Shown: positions 52,322-60,454 of the stretch, piece by piece | How the letters are laid out: each line of letters begins with the position of its first letter | Position numbering within the stretch: position 1 is the first letter of the stretch | Assembly: GCA_023511835.1 (NCBI GenBank) | Contig: JAIMAT010000006.1 | Span: 1-64,000, forward strand | Source: Bacillota bacterium | GTDB taxonomy: Bacteria; Bacillota; Sulfobacillia; JAIMAT01 | DNA: 64,000 nt | Direction: 5' to 3' | Notes under the pieces: generated by a model | Databases searched by the model: none | What the model was told of the DNA's origin: nothing | Seen by the model: the letters and a program-made list of their open reading frames with translations, nothing else | Translations under genes and position numbers: made by a program

Positions 52322-55300
52322 CGGCTGCCGCCTCCCTGCTCGTCTCCCACCAGCTGCGCTTGGCGCCCAGGCGCGCCGGCTCCACGCGGCAGACCTCGGC
52401 CGCCGGGCAGCCGGGCGGGCAGTCCGCCGCCGGCAGGACCGGGAAGCGACCGGCCTGGATGGCCACCCCCACCAAGGCCAGGCGTTCGGGCAGCCGCTCC
52501 AGCAGCTCCCGCCAGAGGGCGTCCGGCAGATAGCCGGGCTCCGTCCTCCCCAGGTCCACCAGCCGCCGCGCCTCCAGGCGCCAGAGACCGCGGCGCACGT
52601 CCAGGTCGCGCAGGTTGTACCAGGCGGCGCCCAGCACCCGCCGCGACGGCTGGCGCTGCTCCCAGGCCAGCGCGTAGGCCGGCAGCTGCACGTCCCGCAG
52701 CTCCAACACCGCCCGCGCGTCGCGGTCGGAGCGCTTGTAGTCGTAGATGACCACCTCGCCGTCGCCGCCGTCCACCCGGTCGGCGCGCCCCGGCAGCCGC
52801 CAGGCGCGACCGTCGGCGCCCGTGAAGGAGAGTTCGAGCTCCGCCTCCACCGCCAGCGGCCGCAGGTCGTAGCCCGCGCGCGCGCGGCCGGCCTCCGCGC
52901 GCAGCCAGGCCTCCAGGAGGCGCCGGAGCGAGCGCCGCGCGCCCTCCACCGCCGCCGGCGGCGGCAGCGCCCGCGCCGACCAGTCGTCCAGGAGCGCCTC
53001 CAGCTCCGCTTCCGCCCGCCGTCGGACCGGCTCGCCCTCCAGCTCCGCCAGGGGACGCCCCAGCAGGGGGCGGAGCAGCGACGCCAGCAGCCGGTGGAGC
53101 AGGTTCCCCTCGTCCAGCGGCGTCAGCGCTTGTGCGGGTACCGGAGGGGTGCGGAGCCGCCACTCGTGGACGACCAGAAACTGGAAGGGGCAGGTGAGGT
53201 AGGCGTTGACCGCCGTCACGTCCAGATGGGCCCCGCCCTCGTGGCGCGCCGTAAGGTAGGCGACGAGCCGCCGGTCGCCCTCCAGCCAGCCCTGCCAGGC
53301 GTCGAGGCGCGGCGAGCGCCGGCTGCGCTCGGCCCTGCGGCGGCGCTCCAGCGAAGCGGGATCCGGTCCGCGGCCGCACGCCAGGGCCGCGCGCAGGGGC
53401 GTGGCGAAGGGGGGAGGAGCGGTCGCCTCCGTCTCCGCCACCGGCGGCAGGAGCGTGGAAGGCTCCAGGGGGCTGGCGCCCTCGAAGCGGGGCAGGCTGA
53501 ACCAGAGCTCCGCGCCGGCGGCGCAGGCCGCCCGGAAGAGGAAGCGCTCCCTGAGGCGCAGGCTCTCCCGGCTCTCGAGGCGGAGGCCGCGACGGCGGAG
53601 CCGCTCCCGCAGCTCCTCGCCCAGCAGACCGTCGGGATGGTAGGCTTGCGGCCAGCCACCCTCGTGCAGGCCGAGGAGGACGAGGCGGCGGACCGGCAAC
53701 CCGCGCAGCTCCGAGGGATGGACCAGGCGGGGGGCCCGGGGACTCTCCGCCGGACGTCGCACCGCGGCCAGGGAGAGCGCCTGGCCCAGCTGCTCCAGGA
53801 AGCGTCCACCCTCCATCGCCTCGTCGCCTTCCACCCGCTCCAGGCTCCGCTGGAACTCCCGGAGGCTCTCCCATTCCTGCGCACGCAGCGAGCGCTCCCC
53901 GGGCTCGCGTGCCGCCAGGACGTCCGGCGCCCCCATCGCCTCCGCCAGTTGCAGCAGGCTAGCCAGGAGCCTCGAGGGGCGGCCGCCTGCGGGCACGGCC
54001 TCCTCCAGCCGGCGGCGCAGCGCCGACCACCCGCCCACGAGCGCCTCCCAGGGCAGCAGGCGCAGCTCCGGGTCGGCGCCGGCGGTGGCCGCCCGCACCT
54101 GCAAGCGAGCGGACCAGTCGCCGTCGGGCGCCTCGCCGGCCGCCGCCAGGGCGGCAAGCAGAAGGGAAGGATCGCCGGCCGGCGCCCAGAGCCGGCTACG
54201 CAGGAGCGAGGCGGCGGCTCGGGCGCCGGGGCGCCAGCGCAGGCGGGCGAGGTCCAAGAGGGCGCGGCCGGAGGGCGTCCGGTCGAGGCGCTCCTCCCGT
54301 GCCGGTGCCGGCAGGCCGTGGGCCCTGCAGGCGCGCGCCAGCGCCTCCAGGTAGAGGCCCGGCGTACGTGCCACCAAAAGCGTCTCCTCCGGCTCCTCGG
54401 CGGTTAGCGCCAGCGCCTGCCCCACCTCCTCGCTCCGGTCGGCGGGACGGAGGAGGCGCGGCGGCGTGGCGCCGTCCGGGCCGGGGCCGTCTTCCTCCCC
54501 GGAAGGCCAGGCCGGCGCCTCCTCCGGCGCGAGCCCGTCCGGGTCGAAGAGCGGCGCGAAGGAGGCGAGCGCGCGGCGGTCCGCCTCGTCGGCCGGATCG
54601 CCCGCCCAGAGGAGGAAGGACTCTTCCACCTCCGCACCCGAGACGGCCGCCAGGAGGCGCGCCTGCGCGGGCGTCAGGTCGTGGAAGCCATCCAGCACCA
54701 GCCGCAGGGGGACGTGCCGCCCGCCGGCCCCGCCGGCCGTCCGCCGGCGTGCGGCGGCCAGCCGGGCGGCCACCAGGTACTCCGCGGCCCCGTCGCGCAG
54801 GTCCGCCCGCTCCAGCTCCTCGCGGTAGCGGCGGTAGAGGCCGGCCAGAAGCTCCGCCGGCAGAGGGGGCTCGCGGCCGGCCTCCGCGCGGGCCTCCCGC
54901 AGGAGCCGCTCCAGCTCCGGTGGCTCCGCGCCCGCCTGCTCCAGCTCCAGGAAGAGCCCGCCCAGGGCCACCGCCAGGTGCGGGCGATCCCCGTGCCCGG
55001 CCAGCGGCCCGGCCTCACCCGCCGCCTCCAGCTCGCGGACCAGTCGCCCCACCAGCCAGGCCCGCGCCGCCTCGTCGAGCGGCCGGAGCGCCCGGCCCTC
55101 CACCGCCAGCACGCGCCCGGCCAGCTCGTGCAGGGTGGCCAGACGCCCGCGCAGAAAGAGCGGCGGCCTCTCGGCCCACTCCCGCTCCGCCTCCCGCCGC
55201 AGCGCGGCGGTGGCGGCCAGCCAGAGCCACTGGCCCGCGGGCGGCTCGGAGGCCATGCGCGCCAGGAGCCAGCCGACCGCCCGGCGGCGATCCCCCGGCC

Positions 55301-55334
55301 GGAGGGCGGGGAAGAGATGCCAGGCCATACGCAC
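52299..55334 (-). CDS. addB: AddB-like helicase-fold nuclease subunit
   Basis: A 1011-residue partner of AddA. The C-terminal nuclease has PGRADRVDGGDGEVVIYDYKRSD and cysteines for the Fe-S staple (AYLTCPFQF upstream; CPPGCPAAEVC downstream). The N-terminal helicase-like part is recognisable in LVLDGFHDLTPAQARLL and LVLLGLHEGGWP, but the Walker A GxxGxGKT of Bacillus AddB is not visible, so it probably does not bind ATP. ATG 55334, or 55328 (MAWHLFPALR). Confidence 0.9.
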   Translation of the reverse strand: MRMAWHLFPALRPGDRRRAVGWLLARMASEPPAGQWLWLAATAALRREAEREWAERPPLFLRGRLATLHELAGRVLAVEGRALRPLDEAARAWLVGRLVRELEAAGEAGPLAGHGDRPHLAVALGGLFLELEQAGAEPPELERLLREARAEAGREPPLPAELLAGLYRRYREELERADLRDGAAEYLVAARLAAARRRTAGGAGGRHVPLRLVLDGFHDLTPAQARLLAAVSGAEVEESFLLWAGDPADEADRRALASFAPLFDPDGLAPEEAPAWPSGEEDGPGPDGATPPRLLRPADRSEEVGQALALTAEEPEETLLVARTPGLYLEALARACRAHGLPAPAREERLDRTPSGRALLDLARLRWRPGARAAASLLRSRLWAPAGDPSLLLAALAAAGEAPDGDWSARLQVRAATAGADPELRLLPWEALVGGWSALRRRLEEAVPAGGRPSRLLASLLQLAEAMGAPDVLAAREPGERSLRAQEWESLREFQRSLERVEGDEAMEGGRFLEQLGQALSLAAVRRPAESPRAPRLVHPSELRGLPVRRLVLLGLHEGGWPQAYHPDGLLGEELRERLRRRGLRLESRESLRLRERFLFRAACAAGAELWFSLPRFEGASPLEPSTLLPPVAETEATAPPPFATPLRAALACGRGPDPASLERRRRAERSRRSPRLDAWQGWLEGDRRLVAYLTARHEGGAHLDVTAVNAYLTCPFQFLVVHEWRLRTPPVPAQALTPLDEGNLLHRLLASLLRPLLGRPLAELEGEPVRRRAEAELEALLDDWSARALPPPAAVEGARRSLRRLLEAWLRAEAGRARAGYDLRPLAVEAELELSFTGADGRAWRLPGRADRVDGGDGEVVIYDYKRSDRDARAVLELRDVQLPAYALAWEQRQPSRRVLGAAWYNLRDLDVRRGLWRLEARRLVDLGRTEPGYLPDALWRELLERLPERLALVGVAIQAGRFPVLPAADCPPGCPAAEVCRVEPARLGAKRSWWETSREAAAGGSRVDG

Positions 55335-55433
55335 ATCACCTCCAGCCCGCCAGCAGTGCTTCGCGACGCGCAGGCGCCCCCCTCTCGCCAGGTGGTGCTA
55401 GGATCGGTGCATAGGCGGGGGTGGGGTGCGCGC

Positions 55434-55832
55434 GTGAAGGGCTGGCCGGAGGCCTACGTCCGCTTCGTCGAGCTCTTCAATCAGGGCCGTTACTTCGAGA
55501 GCCACGAGGTGCTCGAGAAGCTCTGGCTCCGCGCCGGGCGGGACCGCTTCTACCAGGCGCTGATCATCCTGGCGGCCGCCCACGTCCACGCCGGCCGCGG
55601 CAACTTACGGGGCTTCCGCAGGCACCTGGAACAGGCGGCGGCCATGCTGGAGGGCTATCCGCCCCGTTTCCGGGGGCTCGACGTGGACGGGCTGCGGGGC
55701 TGGATTCGGCGCACGCTGGAGCGCTTCGGGGCCGCGCCCGAAGCGCTGCCGGAGGCCGCGGCCGCGCCCCCGACGCTGGAGCTCTCCCCTCCGGGCAGCG
55801 CGGCGGAGGTGCAAGAGGGGGAATCGCCGTGA
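55434..55832 (+). CDS. DUF309 family protein
   Basis: A 132-residue protein of the DUF309 helical family: VRFVELFNQGRYFESHEVLEKLWLRAGRDRFYQALIILAAAHVHAGRGN. The HE motif in ESHEVLE is characteristic; the function is unknown. A Pro/Ala/Glu-rich tail of about 35 residues is added. GTG start. Its stop overlaps the GTG of the TetR gene (GTGA), implying coupling. Confidence 0.85.
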   Translation: MKGWPEAYVRFVELFNQGRYFESHEVLEKLWLRAGRDRFYQALIILAAAHVHAGRGNLRGFRRHLEQAAAMLEGYPPRFRGLDVDGLRGWIRRTLERFGAAPEALPEAAAAPPTLELSPPGSAAEVQEGESP

Positions 55833-56509
55833 AACTTTCGCTGCCTTCCTATGGGGCGCCCGACGAGGTGCGGGAGCGGATCTTCCGGAGTGCGACCCGC
55901 CTCTTCGCCCAGCACGGCTTTGCGGGCGTCTCCGTGCGCGCCATCGCCGAGGCGGCCAACACCACCAAGCCGATGATCTACTACTACTTCGGAAACAAGG
56001 AGCAGCTCTACCGGACGGTGGTCACCGAGCACCTGGAGCGGTTGGCCCAGGCGACGGAGGCGGCCCTGGCGCGAGCGCGTACGCTGGAGACGGGCATCCG
56101 GCGCTTCGTCGTCGTCTACCTGCGCTATTTCACAGGCTACGGGCCTTCCATGCAGATCGTGGCGCGGGAGATGTTCGGCTTCGGGGAACAGCCGCTCCGG
56201 GAGGTCCGGCTCCTCTACTTCGGCCGTCTCGTAGGCACGTTGAGCGGTTTCGTGCAGCGCTTCCTGCCGCGCGCGCCGGCGCGGGAGGCGCGCGCCGGCG
56301 CGCTGACCATCCTGGGCATCGTCAATATCTTCCTGGTCCAGCGGCTGGTGGAGAGCCAGGGCCACCTGGATGTGCGGCGTGTGCTCGAGCAGGTTCTCCG
56401 GGTCTACCTGCCCGCCTTCGGGGTACGCTCCGGCTCCTGGCCCGGGCTCCCGGCGGGGGCGCCGGCCGATCCGCTGGCGGGCGCGGGAGCCGCGGTGGAG
56501 ACCAGATAG
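55829..56509 (+). CDS. TetR/AcrR family transcriptional regulator
   Basis: A 226-residue repressor: N-terminal helix-turn-helix RIFRSATRLFAQHGFAGVSVRAIAEAANTTKPMIYYYFGNKEQLY (residues about 15-60), helical ligand-binding domain to about residue 198, then a Gly/Ala/Pro tail of about 27 residues that overlaps the convergent DUF1805 gene. GTG at 55829 follows AGAGGGGGAA. The target is unknown. Confidence 0.9.
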   Translation: MKLSLPSYGAPDEVRERIFRSATRLFAQHGFAGVSVRAIAEAANTTKPMIYYYFGNKEQLYRTVVTEHLERLAQATEAALARARTLETGIRRFVVVYLRYFTGYGPSMQIVAREMFGFGEQPLREVRLLYFGRLVGTLSGFVQRFLPRAPAREARAGALTILGIVNIFLVQRLVESQGHLDVRRVLEQVLRVYLPAFGVRSGSWPGLPAGAPADPLAGAGAAVETR

Positions 56510-56799
56510 CGGGCCGCCTCCCGCCCCAGCATCCCGGGCCGCAGGCCGGCCGCCATGGCCTCGCGGGTGACCGACTCCAGCGGCGCCTCGAGGAGTTCGG
56601 AGACGGTGCGCACGCCCACGGCGCGGCCGGCCAGGATGCGCCGCCCGGCCAGACGGTCGTCGAGCAACGCCACGTCCAAGGCGCCGCACATCAGGTAGCC
56701 GCGGTCTCCCGCCAGCACGGCCAGGTGGGTGCGGGGGAGCTCGATCTCGATGCCGGTGAGGCCGACGCCGTCGATCACGACGGGAAAGAGCCTGACCAC
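56404..56799 (-). CDS. DUF1805 protein, YunC-like
   Basis: A 131-residue protein matching the YunC family through VVIDGVGLTGIEIELPRTHLAVLAGDRGYLMCGALDVALL, GRRILAGRAVGVRTVSELLEAPLESVTREA. The family is about 100 residues; the extra 30 C-terminal residues (Pro/Ala/Ser-rich) overlap the TetR tail by 106 bp on the other strand. GTG at 56799 follows GGAGGTGGAG. Function unknown. Confidence 0.88.
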   Translation of the reverse strand: MVRLFPVVIDGVGLTGIEIELPRTHLAVLAGDRGYLMCGALDVALLDDRLAGRRILAGRAVGVRTVSELLEAPLESVTREAMAAGLRPGMLGREAARYLVSTAAPAPASGSAGAPAGSPGQEPERTPKAGR

Positions 56800-56889
56800 G
56801 ACGCTCCACCTCCGGTCCCGGGGGCTGCCTTCCCCCGCGGGCCGGTATATTCGCCGCCTGCCGGTGCGGTGAGCGAAGGCGGTGGTGGC

Positions 56890-57873
56890 ATGGCCGCGCA
56901 TGTCGTCCTGCTCTTCGTAGACGGCGTCGGCGTCCCCGCCGAGGCGCAGGACAGCCCGCTGGCCGACCCGGCCCTGCCCACGTGGCGGCTGCTGGGCGGC
57001 GACGCGCCGCCGTCCGGGCGCCGACCGCGTCCGGGATCGCTGGCGACGCTGGTCCCGGTGGACGCGGGCCTGGGCGTGCCGGGTCTGCCCCAGAGCGCCA
57101 CCGGCCAGACCACCATCCTCACCGGTGTCAACGCCGCGGCACGCCTGGGCCACCACCGCGGCGGCCAGCCGACGCCCACGCTGATCCGCCTCCTGCGCGC
57201 CGACAACCTCTTTCTGCGCCTGCGTGCCGCGGGCCGGAGCGTGGCCTGGGCCAACGCCCACCCCGCCGACTACGAGGCGTGGTTCGAGCGCTTCCGCCAG
57301 CTCTGGCACTCCCAGGAAGCAGAGCACCGCCGCGTCGACCTCCGCCTCCGTCCGCCCGACCCGCGGCGCCCGCCCTGGCTGCGGCCTTCCGCCAGTGCCT
57401 GGGCCGCTGACGCCGCCGGCCTGCGGCCGCGCGGCCCGGCCGAGGCCGAGGCGGGGCTGGCCATCCCGCACGACCTGGGCCCGGATCCCCGAGAGGCCGG
57501 CCGCCGGCTCGCCCGGCTGGCCCGCCTCCACCACCTGACCTACTTCGAATACTGGCTGACGGACCAGGCCGGTCACCTGCAGGCGGCCAACCTCGTCCGG
57601 AGCCGGCTGGCGGATCTGGATGCCTTCCTGGCGGCCTTCCTGGAGGAGGTCGACCTGGCCGAGACACTCCTCCTGGTCGTCAGCGACCACGGCAACGCGG
57701 AGGACCTGCGCAGCCGCCGCCACACCGCCAACCCGGCGCTGGTGGCGCTGGCCGGCAGCGACCGGGAAGCGCTGGCCGGCCGGCTGGGGGGCCTGGCGGA
57801 CGTGGCGGGGGTGGTGGAGGAGGCGCTGGGTCTATCCGGCCCGCGACCGATTGCGGCGGTTGGAGGAGGCTGA
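56890..57873 (+). CDS. Alkaline-phosphatase-superfamily metalloenzyme
   Basis: A 327-residue protein of the phosphopentomutase/cofactor-independent phosphoglycerate mutase clan. Metal-site motifs: VVLLFVDGVG (Asp10), GLPQSATGQTTILTG (nucleophile Ser/Thr), LTDQAGH, and VVSDHGNAED with a later His in RRHTANP. Shorter than iPGM (about 510) and lacking its inserted domain, so the substrate is unknown. ATG at 56890; diverges from the DUF1805 gene. Confidence 0.82.
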   Translation: MAAHVVLLFVDGVGVPAEAQDSPLADPALPTWRLLGGDAPPSGRRPRPGSLATLVPVDAGLGVPGLPQSATGQTTILTGVNAAARLGHHRGGQPTPTLIRLLRADNLFLRLRAAGRSVAWANAHPADYEAWFERFRQLWHSQEAEHRRVDLRLRPPDPRRPPWLRPSASAWAADAAGLRPRGPAEAEAGLAIPHDLGPDPREAGRRLARLARLHHLTYFEYWLTDQAGHLQAANLVRSRLADLDAFLAAFLEEVDLAETLLLVVSDHGNAEDLRSRRHTANPALVALAGSDREALAGRLGGLADVAGVVEEALGLSGPRPIAAVGGG

Positions 57874-57899
57874 GGGAAGATCGGAACGGGGGGAACGAG

Positions 57900-58529
57900 A
57901 TGCGCGTGGAGGATGTGATGAGCCGTCCGGTGGTCACCGTCGGCCCGGGAACCAGCCTGCGCGAGGCGTGGGAGCTGGTGCGCAGCCGCGGCTTCCGCCA
58001 CCTGCCGGTGGTGGACGGGGGCCGCCTCGTGGGCATCCTCTCGGACCGCGACCTGCGCGACGCGGCGCCGTCGTCGCTGGAGAGCCGGCCTGAGACCGTC
58101 ACCTTCGACCGCACGCCGGTCCGCTACGTGATGATGACGCCGGTGGAGACGGTGGGCGCCGGCGAACCCGTCGAGGAGGCTGCGGCGCTGATGCTGGACC
58201 GGAAGGTGAGCGCCCTGCCGGTGGTGAACGACCAGGGGGATCTGGTCGGCATCGTCACCACCAGCGACCTGCTCCGCCACCTGGCCGAGCTTACCGGCGT
58301 CCTGGCGGGCGGCAGTTCGCGCATCGCCGTCCACCTGCGCCGGGATCCGGGGGCCCTGGCCCGGCTGGGTGCCGCGCTGGAGCGGGCCGACCGTTGCGTC
58401 CTCAGCATGCTGAGCCAGCCGGAGGGCGACGGCTGCAGGGTGATCCTCCGCCTGGAGGGCATCGACCCGCGCCCGGCCGTCCGCGAACTCCGGCAGGCCG
58501 GTTTCGAGGTGGAGTGGCCGGAGGCATGA
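57900..58529 (+). CDS. acuB: CBS-CBS-ACT domain protein, AcuB-like
   Basis: A 209-residue protein: two CBS domains (VEDVMSRPVVTV, RHLPVVDGGRLVGILSDRDLRD; and VRYVMMTPVETV, SALPVVNDQGDLVGIVTTSDLLR) and a C-terminal ACT-like domain (IAVHLRRDPGALARLGAALE). The layout matches AcuB, linked to acetoin use in Bacillus, and would bind an adenine nucleotide. No acetoin genes are nearby, so the symbol reflects architecture only. Confidence 0.82.
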   Translation: MRVEDVMSRPVVTVGPGTSLREAWELVRSRGFRHLPVVDGGRLVGILSDRDLRDAAPSSLESRPETVTFDRTPVRYVMMTPVETVGAGEPVEEAAALMLDRKVSALPVVNDQGDLVGIVTTSDLLRHLAELTGVLAGGSSRIAVHLRRDPGALARLGAALERADRCVLSMLSQPEGDGCRVILRLEGIDPRPAVRELRQAGFEVEWPEA

Positions 58530-58583
58530 ACGGGGCGGGCCGGTTCGCCGGCACCATCCCGGCCTCCGGGAGGAGGTGGCTCT

Positions 58584-59039
58584 ATGGCAGAGTCGTCGCC
58601 GGCCGGCGCGGCCGGCTGGTCCAACCCCGACGATGGCGCGATCCGGGAACTATTGCGCGAGGCCCGGACGGTCGCGGTCGTGGGCCTCTCGCCCAAGCCG
58701 GAGCGGCCGAGCCACGGTGTGGCGCGTTACCTGCAGGAGCACGGCTACCGCATCATCCCGGTCAACCCCGGCCATGCGGCGATCCTGGGCGAGATCTGCT
58801 ATCCCAGCCTCCAGGCGATCCCTGCGGAGGTGCAGGTCGACGTGGTCGACGTCTTCCGCCGGCCGGAGGAGGTCCCGGGCGTGGTCGAGGAGACGCTTCG
58901 CCGTGGCGGCGTCCGCGCGCTCTGGCTGCAGCTGGGCGTCATCGCCCCGGAGGCGGCGCGGCGGGCGCGCGAGGCCGGCCTCTTGGTGGTCATGGACCGC
59001 TGCATGAAAGTGGAGCATGAACGACTCCTGGGGGCCTAG
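58584..59039 (+). CDS. CoA-binding domain protein (YccU-like)
   Basis: A 151-residue Rossmann-fold protein: VAVVGLSPKPERPSHGVARYLQEHGYRIIPVNPG, DVVDVFRRPEEVPGVVEE, ALWLQLGVIAPEAARRAREAGL and MDRCMKVEHERL. The family binds CoA; its biological role is unknown. Start ATG 58584 with GGGAGGAGGT upstream. Confidence 0.88.
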   Translation: MAESSPAGAAGWSNPDDGAIRELLREARTVAVVGLSPKPERPSHGVARYLQEHGYRIIPVNPGHAAILGEICYPSLQAIPAEVQVDVVDVFRRPEEVPGVVEETLRRGGVRALWLQLGVIAPEAARRAREAGLLVVMDRCMKVEHERLLGA

Positions 59040-59072
59040 CGGGCCCCTGGCCGGCCGGTGGCGGCACCGCGC

Positions 59073-59078
59073 TATAAT
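59073..59078 (+). promoter_or_regulatory. -10 element before the DUF2203 gene
   Basis: A perfect TATAAT 26 nt before the GTG start, with no good -35. It precedes AAGGAGG, giving a short leader of about 20 nt. Confidence 0.4.
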
Positions 59079-59103
59079 GCAGCCCAGCGGAAGGAGGTCG
59101 GTG

Positions 59104-59550
59104 GTGGGCTACCGCTACTTCACGGTCGCCGAGGCGAACGCGCTCCTGCCCCTGTTGGAGGATCGCATCCTGCTGCTGCAGCGGCTTTTGCGCGAGGGGC
59201 GGCAGCATGCGGAGGCCAGCGAGCGGATCCGCGCCGTCGGACGGCGCGCCGACGGGCGCCTGATCATGCAGGCGGACTATCGCCTCGAGCGGCAGGCCGT
59301 GCGGCAGCTGCTGCGCGAGGGGCGGGGCGTGGTGGCGGAGCTGGAGGCGCTGGGCTGCCAGCTGCGCGACGTCGAGACCGGCATCGTCGACTTCCCCACC
59401 CTCCTGGAGGGGCGCGACGCCATGCTCTGCTGGCAGATTGGCGAAAGCTACGTCGGCCACTATCATGGGGTGCACGACGGTTTCGGTGACCGGAGGCCGC
59501 TGGCCCCGGAGTCGCACAGCCTCCCCGCGGGGCGCCGCCGCCCGCGCTAG
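59104..59550 (+). CDS. DUF2203 family protein
   Basis: A 148-residue protein beginning with the family hallmark YFTVAEANALLPLLEDRILLLQRLL and ending with the other conserved block (GIVDFPTLLEGRDAMLCWQIGE, YVGHYHGVHDGFGDRRPL). Function unknown. GTG at 59104 lies 6 nt after AAGGAGG; a GTG at 59101 is also in frame. A GC-rich hairpin (about 59552-59574) follows the stop. Confidence 0.88.
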   Translation: MGYRYFTVAEANALLPLLEDRILLLQRLLREGRQHAEASERIRAVGRRADGRLIMQADYRLERQAVRQLLREGRGVVAELEALGCQLRDVETGIVDFPTLLEGRDAMLCWQIGESYVGHYHGVHDGFGDRRPLAPESHSLPAGRRRPR

Positions 59551-59634
59551 GCCCGCCCGGCGTGCCGGCGGGCGGGGGATCAGGCGGGCCCTCGGGTGCG
59601 TGGGCCGCCGAGCCTGGAGGGAGGGGTCGCCGCC

Positions 59635-60444
59635 GTGGCGGTCCTGTTGAAGGACGACCTCAGCCAGGAGCTGCCGCTCCTCCTCGCCGACCAGGAGTGG
59701 CTGGGAGCGCTCCGCATCCTCCCGTCGGTCGACTCCACCAACGAGGCGGTCAAGCGGATGGCCTCCGAGGGGGCCGCCGAGTGGACGGTCGTGGTGGCCG
59801 AGGAGCAGAAGAGCGGTCGGGCGGCGGGGCGGCGCCGCTGGTACTCGCCCAGGGGTGGGGGCCTCTGGCTTTCTGTCCTGGTCCGGCCCTCCGCCGGCCA
59901 GGGTGACGCCGGCGTCCTGACGCTGGCGGCTGCCGTTGCGGCGGCCGAGGCGGTGGAGGAGCAGTCGGGCCTCTCCCCCCGCATCCTCTGGCCGGGAGAG
60001 TTGCAGCTCTCGGGGCGCACCTTCGGGGGCGTCTTCGTCGAACTCTCGTACCAGGGCAGCCGGCCGGCCTTTGCCGTCCTCGGGGTGGGTCTCGACGTCA
60101 ACCTGACCGCCCTCGACCTTCCGCCGGCGGCCCGCCTGCCCACCACCTCGCTGGTTCGCGCGCTGGGACGGCCGGTTCCCCGGGCGGAGCTGGGGCGGGC
60201 GCTCCTGGTGCGCCTCCACCGGTACGTCGAGGAGCAGCGCGCGGGGAGGCTCGCGGGCCTGCTGGCCGCCTACGTCTCCCGGCTGGCCGGCCTGGGCGAG
60301 GAGGTGACGCTCGTGCGGGGCGGCGAGCGTCTCCGCGGGCGCTTGATGGCGGTGCGGGCCGACGGCGGGCTGGAGCTGGTGACGGAGGACGGTACCGTCC
60401 GCGTCGTCCACTCCGGACGCCTCTCGCTGGCTCCGGAGAGGTAG
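59635..60444 (+). CDS. Biotin-protein ligase homologue with altered active-site residues
   Basis: A 269-residue protein with the BPL fold: PSVDSTNEAVKRMA, VVVAEEQKSGRAAGRRRWYS, GLWLSVLVRP, VGLDVNL, LPTTSL, and the C-terminal SH3-like domain. It has no N-terminal DNA-binding domain. The GRGRRGR biotinyl-AMP loop reads GRAAGR, KWPNDL reads LWPGEL, and the lysine of GRKLAGILVE is replaced (GRTFGGVFVE). These are key residues of BirA, so ligation activity is doubtful. GTG at 59635 follows GGAGGGAGGGG. Confidence 0.8.
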   Translation: MAVLLKDDLSQELPLLLADQEWLGALRILPSVDSTNEAVKRMASEGAAEWTVVVAEEQKSGRAAGRRRWYSPRGGGLWLSVLVRPSAGQGDAGVLTLAAAVAAAEAVEEQSGLSPRILWPGELQLSGRTFGGVFVELSYQGSRPAFAVLGVGLDVNLTALDLPPAARLPTTSLVRALGRPVPRAELGRALLVRLHRYVEEQRAGRLAGLLAAYVSRLAGLGEEVTLVRGGERLRGRLMAVRADGGLELVTEDGTVRVVHSGRLSLAPER

Positions 60445-60454
60445 GGAGCCTTTC

